The notes below the pieces were generated by a model. That model did no database searches and was not told the DNA's origin. It worked only from the letters and a program-made list of their open reading frames with translations. Of a DNA stretch of 64,000 nucleotides, positions 35,642 through 46,840 are shown in pieces (within the stretch, counting starts at the first letter, position 1; each line of letters opens with the position of its first letter). The stretch lies in the NCBI GenBank assembly GCA_018894105.1, contig CM032121.1:23777730-23841729 (forward strand), given 5' to 3'. A program made the translations under genes and the position numbers. Source of the stretch: Jacaranda mimosifolia. Taxonomy: Eukaryota > Streptophyta > Magnoliopsida > Lamiales > Bignoniaceae.

Positions 35642-37819
35642 TGAAGACAAGTGAAGAACTAGGATCCAATAATTAAAAATTCAAAATCTAAAATTAACTA
35701 ATGCTTCACAAGAAAACAAGGATCTAAACCTGCTTATGATTTAGATTTTGATAGAGAATTATCTTGATAAGCAAAATCCAAGGGAGAGATGAAGAACACT
35801 TCTTCAATCTAGAAATTGTCAAATAGCGGTGTAGCAGATTTAGAGTAGCTTTTTCCCAATCTAAACTCCTTCAAAAAATTTGGAAAAACTCCAGTAGCTT
35901 CTCAACATTTGATGAATCTACTGTGAAAATTTCAGATCAAAACTCCTTCTTGATCTCCTGGAATAAAATTGCCAAGTTACTGCCCTAACTGGTTGATCTT
36001 CAAAGGCTAGCAATCTTATTGTCTTGCCTCTATCAATAAGATCCACACACCAATGCTATTTCCTACTTCTCCTCAATATTAGCTAGAGATAGAAAGGAGA
36101 AATGAGAGGCAGATGGCTGATTTAGGGGTTGCAGAAGAAGAGAGAAGTGAAGCTTCAACTCATGAGGCAACACTTGAAAGAGGGAAAACTTTGATAATCT
36201 AATTCTATATATAGAGGGAAGATAGTGTGATGCCAAGGTAGCATCACACCATTTCCAAGGTGGGGGACCGCTCGCTTGCTTGCAAGTTGGCAGATTCAAA
36301 TCAAATTGAATTTTGAGTGCATTTCAACTACATTTGGAAATTAATTAAAATGCCACACCAAATGAACCTTTCATTTGAATTGCCCCTCCAAAACAGATTC
36401 TTCTCATTAAGTAAATTAAACACTTTAACTCAATTAATTAATCTTTAACTTAACTCTTAAGTCAATTAGCTTAACTTTTTAAGCTAAGAATTGTTAACTT
36501 AACTCTTTAAGTCAACTTGACCAATTGATGGTCATGTGACACCTAATAATTAACTCCTTAATTATTGGTCTAATTTAACTCCTTAAATTAGTTGATCAAT
36601 TTAACAATTAAATTAATCAAGCCAAAGTTGACCTCAATTTTCGGTCACCCCAAAATTGGTCACTTGGAGTAAATTTCCTAACACTTAGAAAAATTCATCC
36701 ATCAATTAGGAATTTCAATTGGCTTTTGTTTGTGACCTGATAGGTTTTACCATACATTGGACATGGGCTGACAACTTCTTGTGACTATTGAATATCATAT
36801 ATTCATTTTAGTTTGAACTCCTTTAAACTAGTCGACTCAATTTAATTAATCTTTATTTATTCAAGAGTACCTAATCTTCATGATCGATGTTCAACTTCAA
36901 GCCCATGGAGCCCAACCAATTGGCTGAAATGAATGCTTTTGGAGAACCATTATAGCTCTACGCATACCATGCAAATACGGTCCTTCTGTCTCCTATCTCT
37001 CGGAAGAGGCTTAGGGCAAGATATTTGTTGGCTCCATAATAGCCTTAATACTATATCTTTATTCCCAATGTTCGATTCCATTTTAAGACCTCATCTTTGG
37101 AAAACTCCTTTTCCAAATTGTCATACTACCTTGTGCAAGGATTTCTTGGAATCGATCATTATAGAATACATAGGTGATGCACTCGTCCTTCACAAAGACG
37201 AGAAGTTAGATTCCATCTTAGATCTTACAAACCTTTATGTCTAAGTAGCTCATGCCTAATCACCAACCGAACGGTTTACTAAGTGACTAGGAAGGAGTCA
37301 AAGCATGAGAATCTAAACACAAGGTTACCATGGATTCTCAGGTCAGAGGACTAATTATATACAGTAGAGTAAGCTGGGGAATTTGCCACTACCGATTTGC
37401 CACTACAGCTATCTAGTGGATTCTCCGGGTGGGCCTTCAGTACTTTGTTCTCTAACAAGCATCCACTAACACACATCTATATCTCATAATTGATCATGGA
37501 ATGGAACAACACCCAACCCTTGGATTTATACATTGTTAGTACAAGTATATCTGGATCTTAGGTGTCTTGCCTCATAAGATCCTATAACTTGGAAGATTAA
37601 AGATCACGACCGTGTAAGACTTATTACATGATCACCACCTAGTGCGTGACCAAGTCCTATAGTCTTGTGTGATCTAAGGGCTTCAACCAAATGCCAGTGA
37701 AGTAATAATGAGCATAAGATAAAGATGGCCATGTAATGAATATCATTTAATCAAGATTGTCTTATAAGGAAATAGTTTACAAGACCAATCTAATTGGCTT
37801 GCGGGGTACTATTCCAACA
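35642..37819 (-). repeat. Copia 3 5' LTR, full length
   Basis: Read on the minus strand it starts TGTTGGAATAGTACCCCGC and ends CACTTGTCTTCA, 2.18 kb. Contains the hairpin (36224-36250, one arm mutated) next to CTATATATAG. Best-preserved reference for the LTR family. Confidence 0.85.
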
Positions 37820-38183
37820 CACCTACTAACATGCACCCATATCTCATATGGTATTGCTCATGAAATAGAGCAACATCCAACCCTTGGATTTATGCATCAT
37901 TAGTGCAAGTCTATCTAGATCTTAGATACCATGTCTCATAAGATCCTATGACTTAGAAGATTTAAGATCACGACCGTGTAAGACTTGTTTCATGGTCATC
38001 ACCGAGTGTATTGACCAAGTCCTAAGCCTTGAGTGATCTAAGGGCTTCAGCCAAATGCCAGTGAAGCAAATACAAGCATAAGATGAAGATGGTCATTTAA
38101 TGAATATCATTCAATCAAGATTGTATCACAAGTGAAATATTTTACATGCTAATTTAATTGGCTTGCAGGGAACTATCCCAACA
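37820..38183 (-). repeat. Extra copia LTR start fragment in tandem
   Basis: A second copy of the first 360 bases of the LTR, in the same orientation and directly abutting the copia 3 LTR; it ends in TGTTGGGATAGTTCCCTGC on the minus strand. It runs parallel to 37457-37819. Probably the remains of an earlier LTR into which, or next to which, copia 3 inserted or recombined. Confidence 0.8.
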
Positions 38184-38637
38184 TTTAAGGCATCTTAGTT
38201 GCACTGTTTTTGTTGTTTCTATTTTTCCTTTTGCTTTTAGTTTTTTATCGAAATTATCCATTTGTTTTCTTTTAAATCAAGAAGAAATCATGAATCACAT
38301 GCACCAACAAGGTATGGCCCGCCAACAGAAAGTGTACGAGCATCGATAAGCAGCTACTTGATAAGTGCCTATTTCTGAAGGTGTTCCCCAACAACGAGCA
38401 CCACCATCTACTCCTCCTTCTATTTGATCAGTCGTGGTCGAGACCAGCAGCCCAGTGTCTCGAGAAAAAAAAAAGGCGACCGATGACCAATCTCCCTCTC
38501 CCAGGAGAACTGCTGTTGAGAAGAGGAAAAGAGAAGGCTACAGACGGCTCCCTCTTTGGACTTTAGCCCAACGATGAGTTATTCCCTTTGCTTGCTTTCC
38601 CTAACCCAAAGTTCCAACCCGATGTGGGGTTTTCAAC
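38184..38637 (+). pseudogene. Left part of the opposite-strand extra ORF region of Gypsy A
   Basis: Separated from 42851 onward by a solo copia LTR. Contains an A-run followed by a hydrophilic stretch (one + frame reads RRTAVEKRKREG near 38500), but no recognisable domain. Grouped with 42851-43910 because the target duplication shows the two sides were once contiguous. Confidence 0.4.
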
Positions 38638-40139
38638 TATTAGAATAATACCCCGCGACCAATTAGATTGGTATGTAAACTATTTCACTTGTGATACAAA
38701 CTTGATTGAATGATATTCAAATAAAATGGCCATCTTCATCTTATGCTTATTTTTACTTCACTGGCATTTGGTTGAGGCCCCTAAATTACACAAGACTACC
38801 AAACTTGGTCACGGACCAGGCGGCGATCATGAAATAAGCCTTATACAATCGTAATTTTAAAATATTCCAAGTCATAGAATCTTTAGAGACGGGACATCTA
38901 AGATTCGGATAGACTTGCACTAACGATGCATAAATCTAAGGAGTTGGGTATTGCTCCATTTCATGAGCAATCCATGTTAGACATGAGTGCATATTAGTCC
39001 ACCTGGAGAATCTACTAGATAGCTAAAGTGGTAAGTTCGTGGTGGCAAGTTCTCCTACTTATGTTAGTTCATATAACTAGTCTTTAGACTTGGGGATCCA
39101 TGGAAACTTTTGTTTAGGTCCTCATACCTTGACTCTTCATCGACCACATAGCAGGTCATTTGGATAGAGATTGGGTATGAGCTACCTAGACATATAGGTT
39201 TATGAGATCCAAAATAAGATACGTCTCCTCGTTATTTTGAAGGGCGAGTGCATCTCCTATGTATTCTATAATAACCGATTCCAAGAAATCCTTGTGCAAG
39301 GAAATATGACAATTTGGAAAAATAATTTTTCAAAGATGAGGTCATGAAGGGGAATCGAACATTGGGATTAGAAACATAGTTATCGAGGCTATTGGGGATT
39401 CAACAAGTATCTTACCCTATGCCTCTTTCAGGAGATAGAAGATAGAAAGACCGTATTAGCATGGCAAGCATAGAGCTAGAATAGTTCATCAGAGCATATT
39501 TATTTCATCTAATTAGTTGGGCTCCATGGGCTTGTTGCTAGACATTGACTAAAGAGATTGGGTACTCTTCAATTAATGGATATTAATTGAAAGAGTTTTT
39601 GGTTTAAAGGAGTATAAACCAATATGAATATTTCAATATTCAAAATATCACAATAGGTTGTGAGCTTATATCTAATGAATGGATAAACCTAGTGGGCCAC
39701 ACACAAATGCTTAAAGGAAGTTCTACTTGATGGGAGGAATTTTCTAAAGAGTTAGAAATTTTACCTAAGCAGTTTTGGGGGTGAATTGCATTTTACCCCC
39801 CTATGTTAGCCACAAGTAGCAAAAAAAACCCCTATAAAAAAACAATAGACAATGCACCTCCCTGTGATTTTAAAAAAATAGCAAATTACCCCCCTCTGAC
39901 TAGCGGTACAAATCACGCGCGACAAGTGAGGTTGGTTCTAGGGTTTTTGGTGATGAAATGTCAATTTTGCCCCTTAATATCAACCGTTGGATTTATTAAA
40001 AAAAATTGACGGTTCAGATTAAATCTATCTAAAAAATATATATATAAAATGTAAAAATATATTTATATATACCTACATATACATATTTATATATAAAATA
40101 TATGTATATGTATTATATATACATATTTATATATATATA

Positions 40140-40690
40140 TAAACCCACTACCCAACCCAAGCAACCCATCCAACCCTCCCCTACCAGACCAGCGGCGGCC
40201 ATGGCCGCTGGCGAATGCTGCCATGGTGGCCGACTCCTTCAAACAGCGGCATGGCCGCTTACAAAACCAGAGGTGGCCTGCAAACGCGGCCACCATGGCC
40301 TTTGGTTTTGCAGGCAGCCATGGAGGTCGCTGCCGCAAAGGCAGCATCCATGGCCGCCTAAATAAGAAAAAAATAATAATTGAAAAACGAGGCCATGGCT
40401 AGCCATTACCCACTCTCCCCCACCTCTCGAGTGGCGGCCGCCCCTTACAAGGGGAAAACGGCCAGCCATGGCCGCTAGTTTTTACATATATATGTATATA
40501 ACTTAAAAAAAATTGAATACCACCGGCCGCCATGACCAGATGCGACCGGCCATGGTGGCCGGTGCTCAGACCTGGCTAGATCTATCTAGATCTGGCCAAG
40601 TATGGCAGTTTAACCATGGCTGCCATGTCAACTATAACCATGGCTGCCATCGCTGCCTTTAAAGGCAATTGTGGGGGTGGGGTTTGGGTG
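40140..40690. other. GC-rich palindromic island inside the MULE
   Basis: About 550 bases, sharply GC-rich against AT-rich flanks, with many copies of GGCCATGG, GCCATGGCCGC and CATGGTGGCC in both orientations, so numerous short hairpins are possible. Short frames open on both strands (40102-40365 +, 40239-40469 -) but read as low-complexity Ala/Trp/Pro/His-rich peptide. No host gene family recognised; capture of host sequence is possible but unproven. Confidence 0.5.
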
Positions 40691-40699
40691 ACGGGCGGG

Positions 40700-41570
40700 G
40701 GTGGGTAGGTAAATATAATATATTTATATATTTATGTTTATTTATTAATATATATATATTTATATATAAATATTATGTAGTTATAATGTAGTATATTACA
40801 TACTTTATATTTTTACTTATAGTATATTATATATTTGTATATAATATATATAAGTGAAAAAAATAGAATAAATTAGAATAAATATATTTATGTTTACATT
40901 TATATATAATATATAATGTATAAATTTTGTATATCTATATACAAAAATATAAATATATACATAAATATTATCAAATAATTTATGTATATTTATATATTTA
41001 CATATTTATATTTAAATATATACAAAAATAAAAAATAACTAAATTAGAGAAATGAAATATAATAAATGAATATTTATGTATAAATATATTTATAAATATA
41101 TCAATATATTTATGTTTTCATTTATATATAATATATAAAATGTAAATTTTGTATATCTCTATACAAAAATATAAATATATACATAAATATTATTAAATAA
41201 TTTATATATATTTATATATTTATATTTAAATATATAGAAAATAAAAAATAACTAAATCAAAAAAATGAAATATAATATATGAATATTTATGTACAAATAT
41301 ATTTATGTTTACATTTATATATAATATTTAACATATAAATTTTTTATATCTCTATACAAAAATATAAATATATACATAAATATTATTAAATAATTTATAT
41401 ATTAAACATAAATATATAATATATTATGTATAAATTTTGTATATTTATATACGAAAATATAAATATATCCATAAATATTATTAAATAATTTTTATATATT
41501 TATATATTTACATATTTATATTTAAATATATACAAAAATAAATACATAAATAAATAAATTAGAGAATAAG
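40700..41570. repeat. AT-rich tandem array in the MULE
   Basis: Three to four diverged copies of a unit of about 150-230 bases with landmarks TTTATGTTTACATTTATATA, ATAAATTTTGTATATCTCTA and ACATAAATATTATTAAATAA (starts near 40885, 41105, 41295 and 41395). Non-coding. Confidence 0.7.
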
Positions 41571-42850
41571 AATAAATAAATTGAAAATAGATGAAATGAG
41601 AAGGGTAATATAGTCTTTATATATAAAAGTTAGAGTTAAATTGCATCAAATAAGGAGGAAGAGGCAGTGTGCTATTTTTTTAAAATCACAGGGAGGTGCA
41701 TTGCCTATTATTTTTTCATAAGGGGTTTTTTTGCAACTTATGACTAACACAGGGGGGTAAAATGCAATTCACCCCAGTTTTGGAGTAGAATTTGGTTGAC
41801 TAATTTTTTTATTCATCTTGGCTTGATTAATTTAATTGTTAAATTAATTAAAATAATTTAAGGAGTTAATTTAAAGTTTAATTAGTGTCATGCGACAATT
41901 AATTAGTCAACTTAACTTAAAAAGTTAAATTAATTGACTTAAGGCGTTAAGTCGAACCAATTAATTAAATTAAAGAGTTTATTTAATTAAAATGAGATTT
42001 TGGTTGTGGAGGGAAGTTCAAATGAAGAGCTTCATTTGAGATTAATTTAGAATTAATTTTCATTTGAGATTAATTTAGAATTAATTTTCACCACATTCAT
42101 AAGAAGAAATAAAGATGCAAATTAAATTCAAATGCATGTGAAATTCACATGCAAGTTAATTGGCAAGTTGGCAGGTTTGTTGCCAAGTTGGCAAGTAACC
42201 AAGGAAGTGTGATGCCAACTTGCATCACACCATCCTCTCTATAAATAAGAGAGGCGGCTGGCCAAAGAGAGCTAGAAAATCTCGATTTCATTTTTCCCTC
42301 CAAAAGTGTGGAATTTCATGTGTTGAAAGCTCACACTCTCCAAACTCTTTTTCTCTCCAATTCTCTTATAAACACCCCCCCAACACCTTTATCCTTTCAT
42401 TATCTAGTATATTTGAGGATGGTTAGGGCTCACCTTGGTGTGTGGATCATTATACTAGAGGCTCAACACTTGGGAGATTGTGCCTTTGGTGATCCATTAT
42501 TGTCCAGTAACTTTGGAGGCTAATTAGGAAGCCTTTCCGTGATCTGATTTGAACAAAATTTTTACAACAACATCCTTGGTCTGTTGAGGTGCTCTTTACA
42601 AATTTTGAACAATTTTGGAGTTGAGGAAGTGACCTACTTTTGGTGGGTTTTTGTATGCTTGATTGATCCTTTGAAGAGTTCATTGGAGTCATTCTCTTTC
42701 TACCTTTGGATTTTGTATTCAAGGTAAATTTTTTGGATCTAAATCCTAATTAAATACATGATTAGATCCTTGGCGAGGAGTAGACAAGTTATATTTAGCC
42801 TTTTGTGGTTTTATATTTTGGATCCTTAGCCTACTCCTTACTTCACCAAC

Positions 42851-43910
42851 ACGACGACAATATTAGTAACGAGGTCGACTATGGTGATCCATCTAAAGGT
42901 GTTTACTGCTGGCCTCTTCTTATCCGATCAGAAGAAGATGGTGGAGCTCTAGTAACTGGATGCCTTGAAAGCATTCATAGACCATGCGAACATAGTAAGT
43001 TTGTGCTCGAGTATAGCTGTTATGAAAGCATTCGTTCATATTTGATTGTTTGATTCTTTCTTGTTGCAGGTCAGAAAATAGGGCTACAATTTTTATCGAA
43101 GGGCTAAGCTAGCCCTGGCCAATGGAGAGGAGCTGTAAAAAAAAAATTGAAATGTCTTAGATACATATCGTTTTAGTAGAGTGTAGAGTCCTGGAGCTCA
43201 AGAAGCAAATTGAAAAGAATGATGTGGAGCTAATAGCTACCATGACTGAGAGAAGTCATTTAGATGGTTTGCTGACTCAGGCGAGGTTGGAGGTAGAGCC
43301 AGCCTTATTGTCTGGTCGGGCGATAAGATATAACAACGCTCTTCGATACGTGCGAGATAAATTCTTCAAGATGCTATCAAACATTCGAAAGGATGCAATG
43401 CAACTATTTATGTTAAGCCCATCCTTTCAAGAGGCTAGCATTATCTTTGGGGTCGACAACCCAAAAGAGGCCTTCTAGAAGGCCGTTAAGCAACTAAAAT
43501 TTTTGGACTACTAGTTCCAACCAAAGGATAAGGCTCGACTATATATACTTCAAAATGAACACCTTAAGGATTATGATGAGGTCGCGCCTGTCGAGGAGGT
43601 TGAAGCTCTGATCCATCCTAGGGCCGTCGAGGTGCCAAAAGAGTTTAATTTCATTAGCGACTTTGCTTTTGATATCTAGAATGGAAAGGTTGATGTTGCA
43701 ACCTACTTTCCCGCTATTGGTCGGATGTTCTTGATAGAAGAGGCTGGTCCTTCTCGACCTACGGAAGCTCGTCTCTTGGGCGTGGACCAGGAGGTCGAGG
43801 TTCCCCCAATGGTCGTGTAACTGAACTCTAAGGATGAGCTTGGTCGGGTTGTGGATGAGGTGGCCGTCGGTGCTACTCAAGATACAGGAAGTAAGGGGGC
43901 AGGCCTGGGC
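42851..43910 (+). pseudogene. Opposite-strand extra ORF (aORF) of a Tat Gypsy element
   Basis: Lies opposite to Gypsy A, between its integrase and presumed 3' LTR. A pyrimidine-rich acceptor TTCTTTCTTGTTGCAG (about 43054-43069) suggests a spliced gene. Downstream, one frame is open for 84 residues (43224-43478), with helical charged sequence such as GRAIRYNNALRYVRDKFFKM and a SPSFQEA segment, then continues after a stop to about 43680. This is reminiscent of plant 'putative gypsy-type transposon' proteins, which have a long coiled coil and a FKxSPEFQEA-like stretch; I cannot confirm the family. Internal stops (43479, 43512, 43678) make it a pseudogene. Confidence 0.45.
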
Positions 43911-44239
43911 TTGAGATTTTTCTATTTTCACTTTTCTATTTTTTATTTTGTTCAATTTGACCCACCCTACGAGGCGTGATGGAAAATTTTGATGTAATGG
44001 TGAATATTTTTGCACAACATGGATGTGTTATTTTTATAATATCAAGTTTTTGGTCGTTCATTTGATCTGACTTCATATTACTTTTGCTTCTACTTCGACT
44101 ACCAAGTTGTCTTCAAATAAATAAATGAATAAATGTATGAGTAAAGAAATTTATCTTATTTGATATGTTAATCAATTTGAGATTCAAGTTATTAAGCACA
44201 TAATAATTGATTGGTTTGAAATCAACTTTGCAGTCGACT

Positions 44240-44790
44240 ACTAGGTCATTTTTAAATAATTTTATCATAATTAAATGATTAGGCTAGAAGCTATTATCGA
44301 GCATAAGTCGACTCCATTGGTTTGAAATAAGTTATTGTGGGATCTTTAAGCCGATATATGTGCATTTATTGGTTACCTTGAAGCCAAGGTTATGGTGGAC
44401 TTTGGGGTCGATTTTGAGCGATTTTCTCATTTATGACTTGATTAGGCTAGAAGCCATGATTGAACTTTAGTCGACTTTGTTGATTTGAAACCAAAATAGT
44501 TGTGGACTTTGGGGTTGATTGTAAATGATTTTCTTGTTTACGACTTGATTAGGCTGGAAGCTATGGTTGAACTTTAGTCAACTTCATTGTTTGAAACCAA
44601 AATAGTTGCTGACTATGGGGTTGACTGTAAACAATTTTCTCGTTTATGACTTGGTTAGTCTAGAAGCTATGGTTGAACTTCAGTTGACTTCATTGGTTTG
44701 AAACTAAAATAGATGTCGACTATGGGGTCGACTGTAAATGATTTTCTCATTTATGAAATAATCAGGCTAAAAGCCATAAGAGCAGTTAAA
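44240..44790 (-). repeat. 107 bp tandem repeats in the Gypsy A 3' region
   Basis: Landmark AGGCTAGAAGC recurs at 44281, 44444, 44551, 44657 and 44764; the last three intervals are 106-107 bases and the first is longer. Each unit also carries GACTNTGGGGTCGA, TTTTCTC(A/G)TTTATGAC and TTGAACTTTAGTCGAC. Non-coding. Confidence 0.82.
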
Positions 44791-45099
44791 GGCAAGAATT
44801 GGGTCGAATGTAAATCTATTTTATTGGTTTGGATCCAAGTTACAAAAGTGCATCTTTCGAGTGGACTAGATCTTACTAGTTACAAAAGAGTTGATTGGAG
44901 ACCAAAGTCTCTTCATATATAGAATTTCTTTTGGTTTTCTGCATTCCATGGTCGAGGAAGCTCGTTTCCATCATATTTTCTAGTCAATAGGAGTTGTGCT
45001 TTTCCACTTTGACTATTGAATAGGGGTCATCCCATTTTAAGTTGTGTTTTCCAATATTTTTTTAAGCTTCAACTTTTTCGGGAATGAGGTCCCCAATCT

Positions 45100-45900
45100 G
45101 GAAACTTTTGGGATGAACGCCTTTATTGTACCTTTGCTTTTTTTAGTATGCCTACTGATGTAACTTGTCGATGGACTTGAGGTCGAGTTGCCTTTTAGCT
45201 TCATTCCTAATCAGGTTGTAATGGATCACTAGAGTTGTGTGCTGTATTAGTTTTGTTGGGACTACTGTTTCTGACCTATAGACCAAGCTGTAAGGGTTGT
45301 ATCCTGTGGCAGTTTTAGGAGTGGTTTTGTATGCCCCCAAGATGCCGATGAGGTTGTTTGCCCAATTTCCTTTAGATCCCTCAAGTCGAGTCTTGATATG
45401 GTCCAAAATCATCATGTTTGTGACTTTAATTTGCCCATTCGCTTGAGGATTGCGAACAGAGGTGAAGCACTATCGAATTCCCAAACTTTCACACCAATCT
45501 CTCATCCTTCTACTCTGAAATTTGGTACCATTGTATTTGGTAGACCAAAACGACAGATAATGTTCTTCCACAAGAAGCCTCTAATTACCGCATCGGTTAT
45601 CTTCGAAAGTGCCTCTGCTTCAACCTATTTCGTGAAATATTCTATTGTCACTATCATATACTTCCTCTGACTCGTAGCTTTCAAAAAGGATCCAACTATG
45701 TCTATCCCCCACTAGTCGAATGACCACATGATCTGTACTGGTATCAATGATGAGACAGGATGATGAGATGTTGGAGTAGACCTACCAAGATGGGCCTTTC
45801 CTGGCAAACTTGATTGCATCTTTCAGCAAGGTTGGCCAAAAATACCTATGTCTGATAACTTTATGAGCCAATTCTCTTCTCCTAGAGTGATTATCGCAAA
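45100..45900 (-). pseudogene. Gypsy A integrase remnant
   Basis: Minus strand: KCHRYWPTL-like zinc-binding end (about 45840), core pieces, RNPQANGQIKVTN, then WANNLIGILGAYKTTPKTAT and YSLVYRSETVVPTKL. The catalytic Glu of the ANGQxEVTN box is Lys here (codon at 45425-45427). Stops in the core. Same domain layout as Gypsy B at 47126-48032. Confidence 0.8.
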
Positions 45901-46477
45901 TACGCAAGTGGATTTCCTGTAAGACCTATAGGGCCTTCTCTAATGTCAAACAACTTAGTGGGGGTCCAAAAATGGGTATTTTGTACAGGTAACCATATTC
46001 ATCGAGAGCGAACTTGCTACTCGACCTCTTAATCTGCGAGCCTCTACTTTGTCTTTTGGCGCCTTACATTCCCTTAGATAGGTTTATATTTTGTCTTGCC
46101 AAGTTGGAGTTGATTCTTGGATTTCCTAAATCGGCTTCTGGTTAGAACTGATTATAGTGGGTTTGTCTAAGACCAAGAACGTGATGGTTCTCTTTCTGGT
46201 GCTTTTTGTCAAGCTGGCAAACTTGGATAAGGCATCTGCCCTTTCGTTCTCTAATCTTAAGGCCTGGCCGAGAGTGAATTCGTTAAAGCGTTGTTGCTGT
46301 CTCTTAACCACAACAAGATATTTATTCATGGTGAATTCCCTGCTCAAAATTCCTTTCAAACTGTTAGTGACCCGTTGAGAGTCTATAACAGCTGCTAGCT
46401 TTTTGATCCCCCTATCGATTGCTATCCTTATGCTAGCAAAAAAGGCCTTATATTCTGCTTAGTTATTAGTGATATGA
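45901..46477 (-). pseudogene. Gypsy A second RNase H remnant
   Basis: Minus-strand frame carries ITNN, stop, AEYKAFFASIRIA near 46470, then MKGILSREFTMNKYL, RLENERADALSKFASL (46126-46359, open). This is the RNase H that follows the usual RT-linked RNase H in Tat elements. The copy begins exactly where Gypsy B tandem repeats end, so its upstream half is missing. Confidence 0.75.
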
Positions 46478-46479
46478 TC

Positions 46480-46840
46480 TAATACGGCATTTTGATCCGA
46501 TTGACTTGGGATCCTCTTAGTGTCTTGGATCTTGCACAGATCCAATACGAGAACTCAATCCTATTGACTTGGGATCCTTTTGGTATCTTGGATCTTGTGC
46601 AGATCCAATACGAGAACTCGATCCCATTGACTTAGGATCCTCTTGGTGTCTTGGATCTTGCGCATATCCAATACGAGATCTCAGGCCCATTGACTTGGGA
46701 CTTTCTTGGCATTAAGATCTTGTATAGATCCTTATACAAGATCTCAATCCCATTGACTTAGGACCTTCTTGGCATTAGGATCTTGTGCAGATCCTATACA
46801 AGATATTGATCCCGTTAACTTGGGATCTACTCGAAGGTAT
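46480..46840 (-). repeat. 63 bp tandem repeats, six copies
   Basis: The landmark TTGACTTGGG/TTGACTTAGG recurs at 46501, 46564, 46627, 46690, 46753 and, as TTAACTTGGG, 46816, exactly 63 bases apart each time. Each unit also has TCTTGGATCTTG, GCAGATCCAATACGAGA or close variants. Lies between Gypsy B integrase and its missing 3' end. Confidence 0.92.

Larger units (their letters stand above)
32454..37819 (-). mobile_element. Copia 3: 5' half of a Ty1/Copia element
   Basis: Minus-strand member of the same family: 5' LTR (35642-37819), primer-binding site, leader, gag, protease and integrase, then cut off at 32454 inside integrase by the copia 2 LTR. RT, RNase H and 3' LTR are missing. A 430 bp hAT-type MITE interrupts it at 33664-34093. 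Confidence 0.83.
39779..41774. mobile_element. Mutator-like element (MULE), 1996 bp, no transposase
   Basis: Inverted ends of about 105 bp start GGGTGAATTGCATTTTACCC on both sides and continue through GCACCTCCCTGTGATTTTAA. A perfect 9 bp target duplication CAGTTTTGG (39770-39778 and 41775-41783) is diagnostic of MULEs. The interior holds AT-rich microsatellite, a GC-rich island (40140-40690) and an AT-rich tandem array (40700-41560). No transposase is present, so it depends on a partner. It is inside the solo LTR. Confidence 0.9.
38638..42845 (+). repeat. Solo copia LTR (with a MULE inside)
   Basis: Starts TATTAGAATAATACCCCGCG (family TGTTGGAATAGTACC) and ends CTCCTTACTTCA. No element interior on either side; flanks show a near-perfect 5 bp duplication TCAAC (38633-38637) and CCAAC (42846-42850). 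This fits LTR-LTR recombination after insertion. The LTR sequence itself is about 2.2 kb once the 2.0 kb MULE at 39779-41774 is discounted. Carries the hairpin (42206-42231) and TATAAATAAG. Confidence 0.8.
38184..46477 (-). mobile_element. Gypsy A: 3' part of a Tat-lineage element
   Basis: Minus-strand remnant holding, in element order from the right, the end of an RNase H domain, integrase, 3' tandem repeats, and a region with an opposite-strand reading frame. Dual RNase H domains and extra ORFs between pol and the 3' LTR are known traits of Tat elements. It is truncated at 46477 inside RNase H, at the junction with Gypsy B, and at 38184 by a copia LTR; its LTRs are not visible. A solo copia LTR (38638-42845) divides it. 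Confidence 0.65.

Noticed and set aside
40102..40469. Overlapping frames on both strands in the MULE GC-rich island
   Set aside because: Low-complexity, palindromic DNA gives open frames on either strand; no protein family recognised.
46480..46840. Regular repeats suggestive of a CRISPR-like array
   Set aside because: The repeats are contiguous 63-mers with no unique spacers, in a plant Gypsy 3' region.
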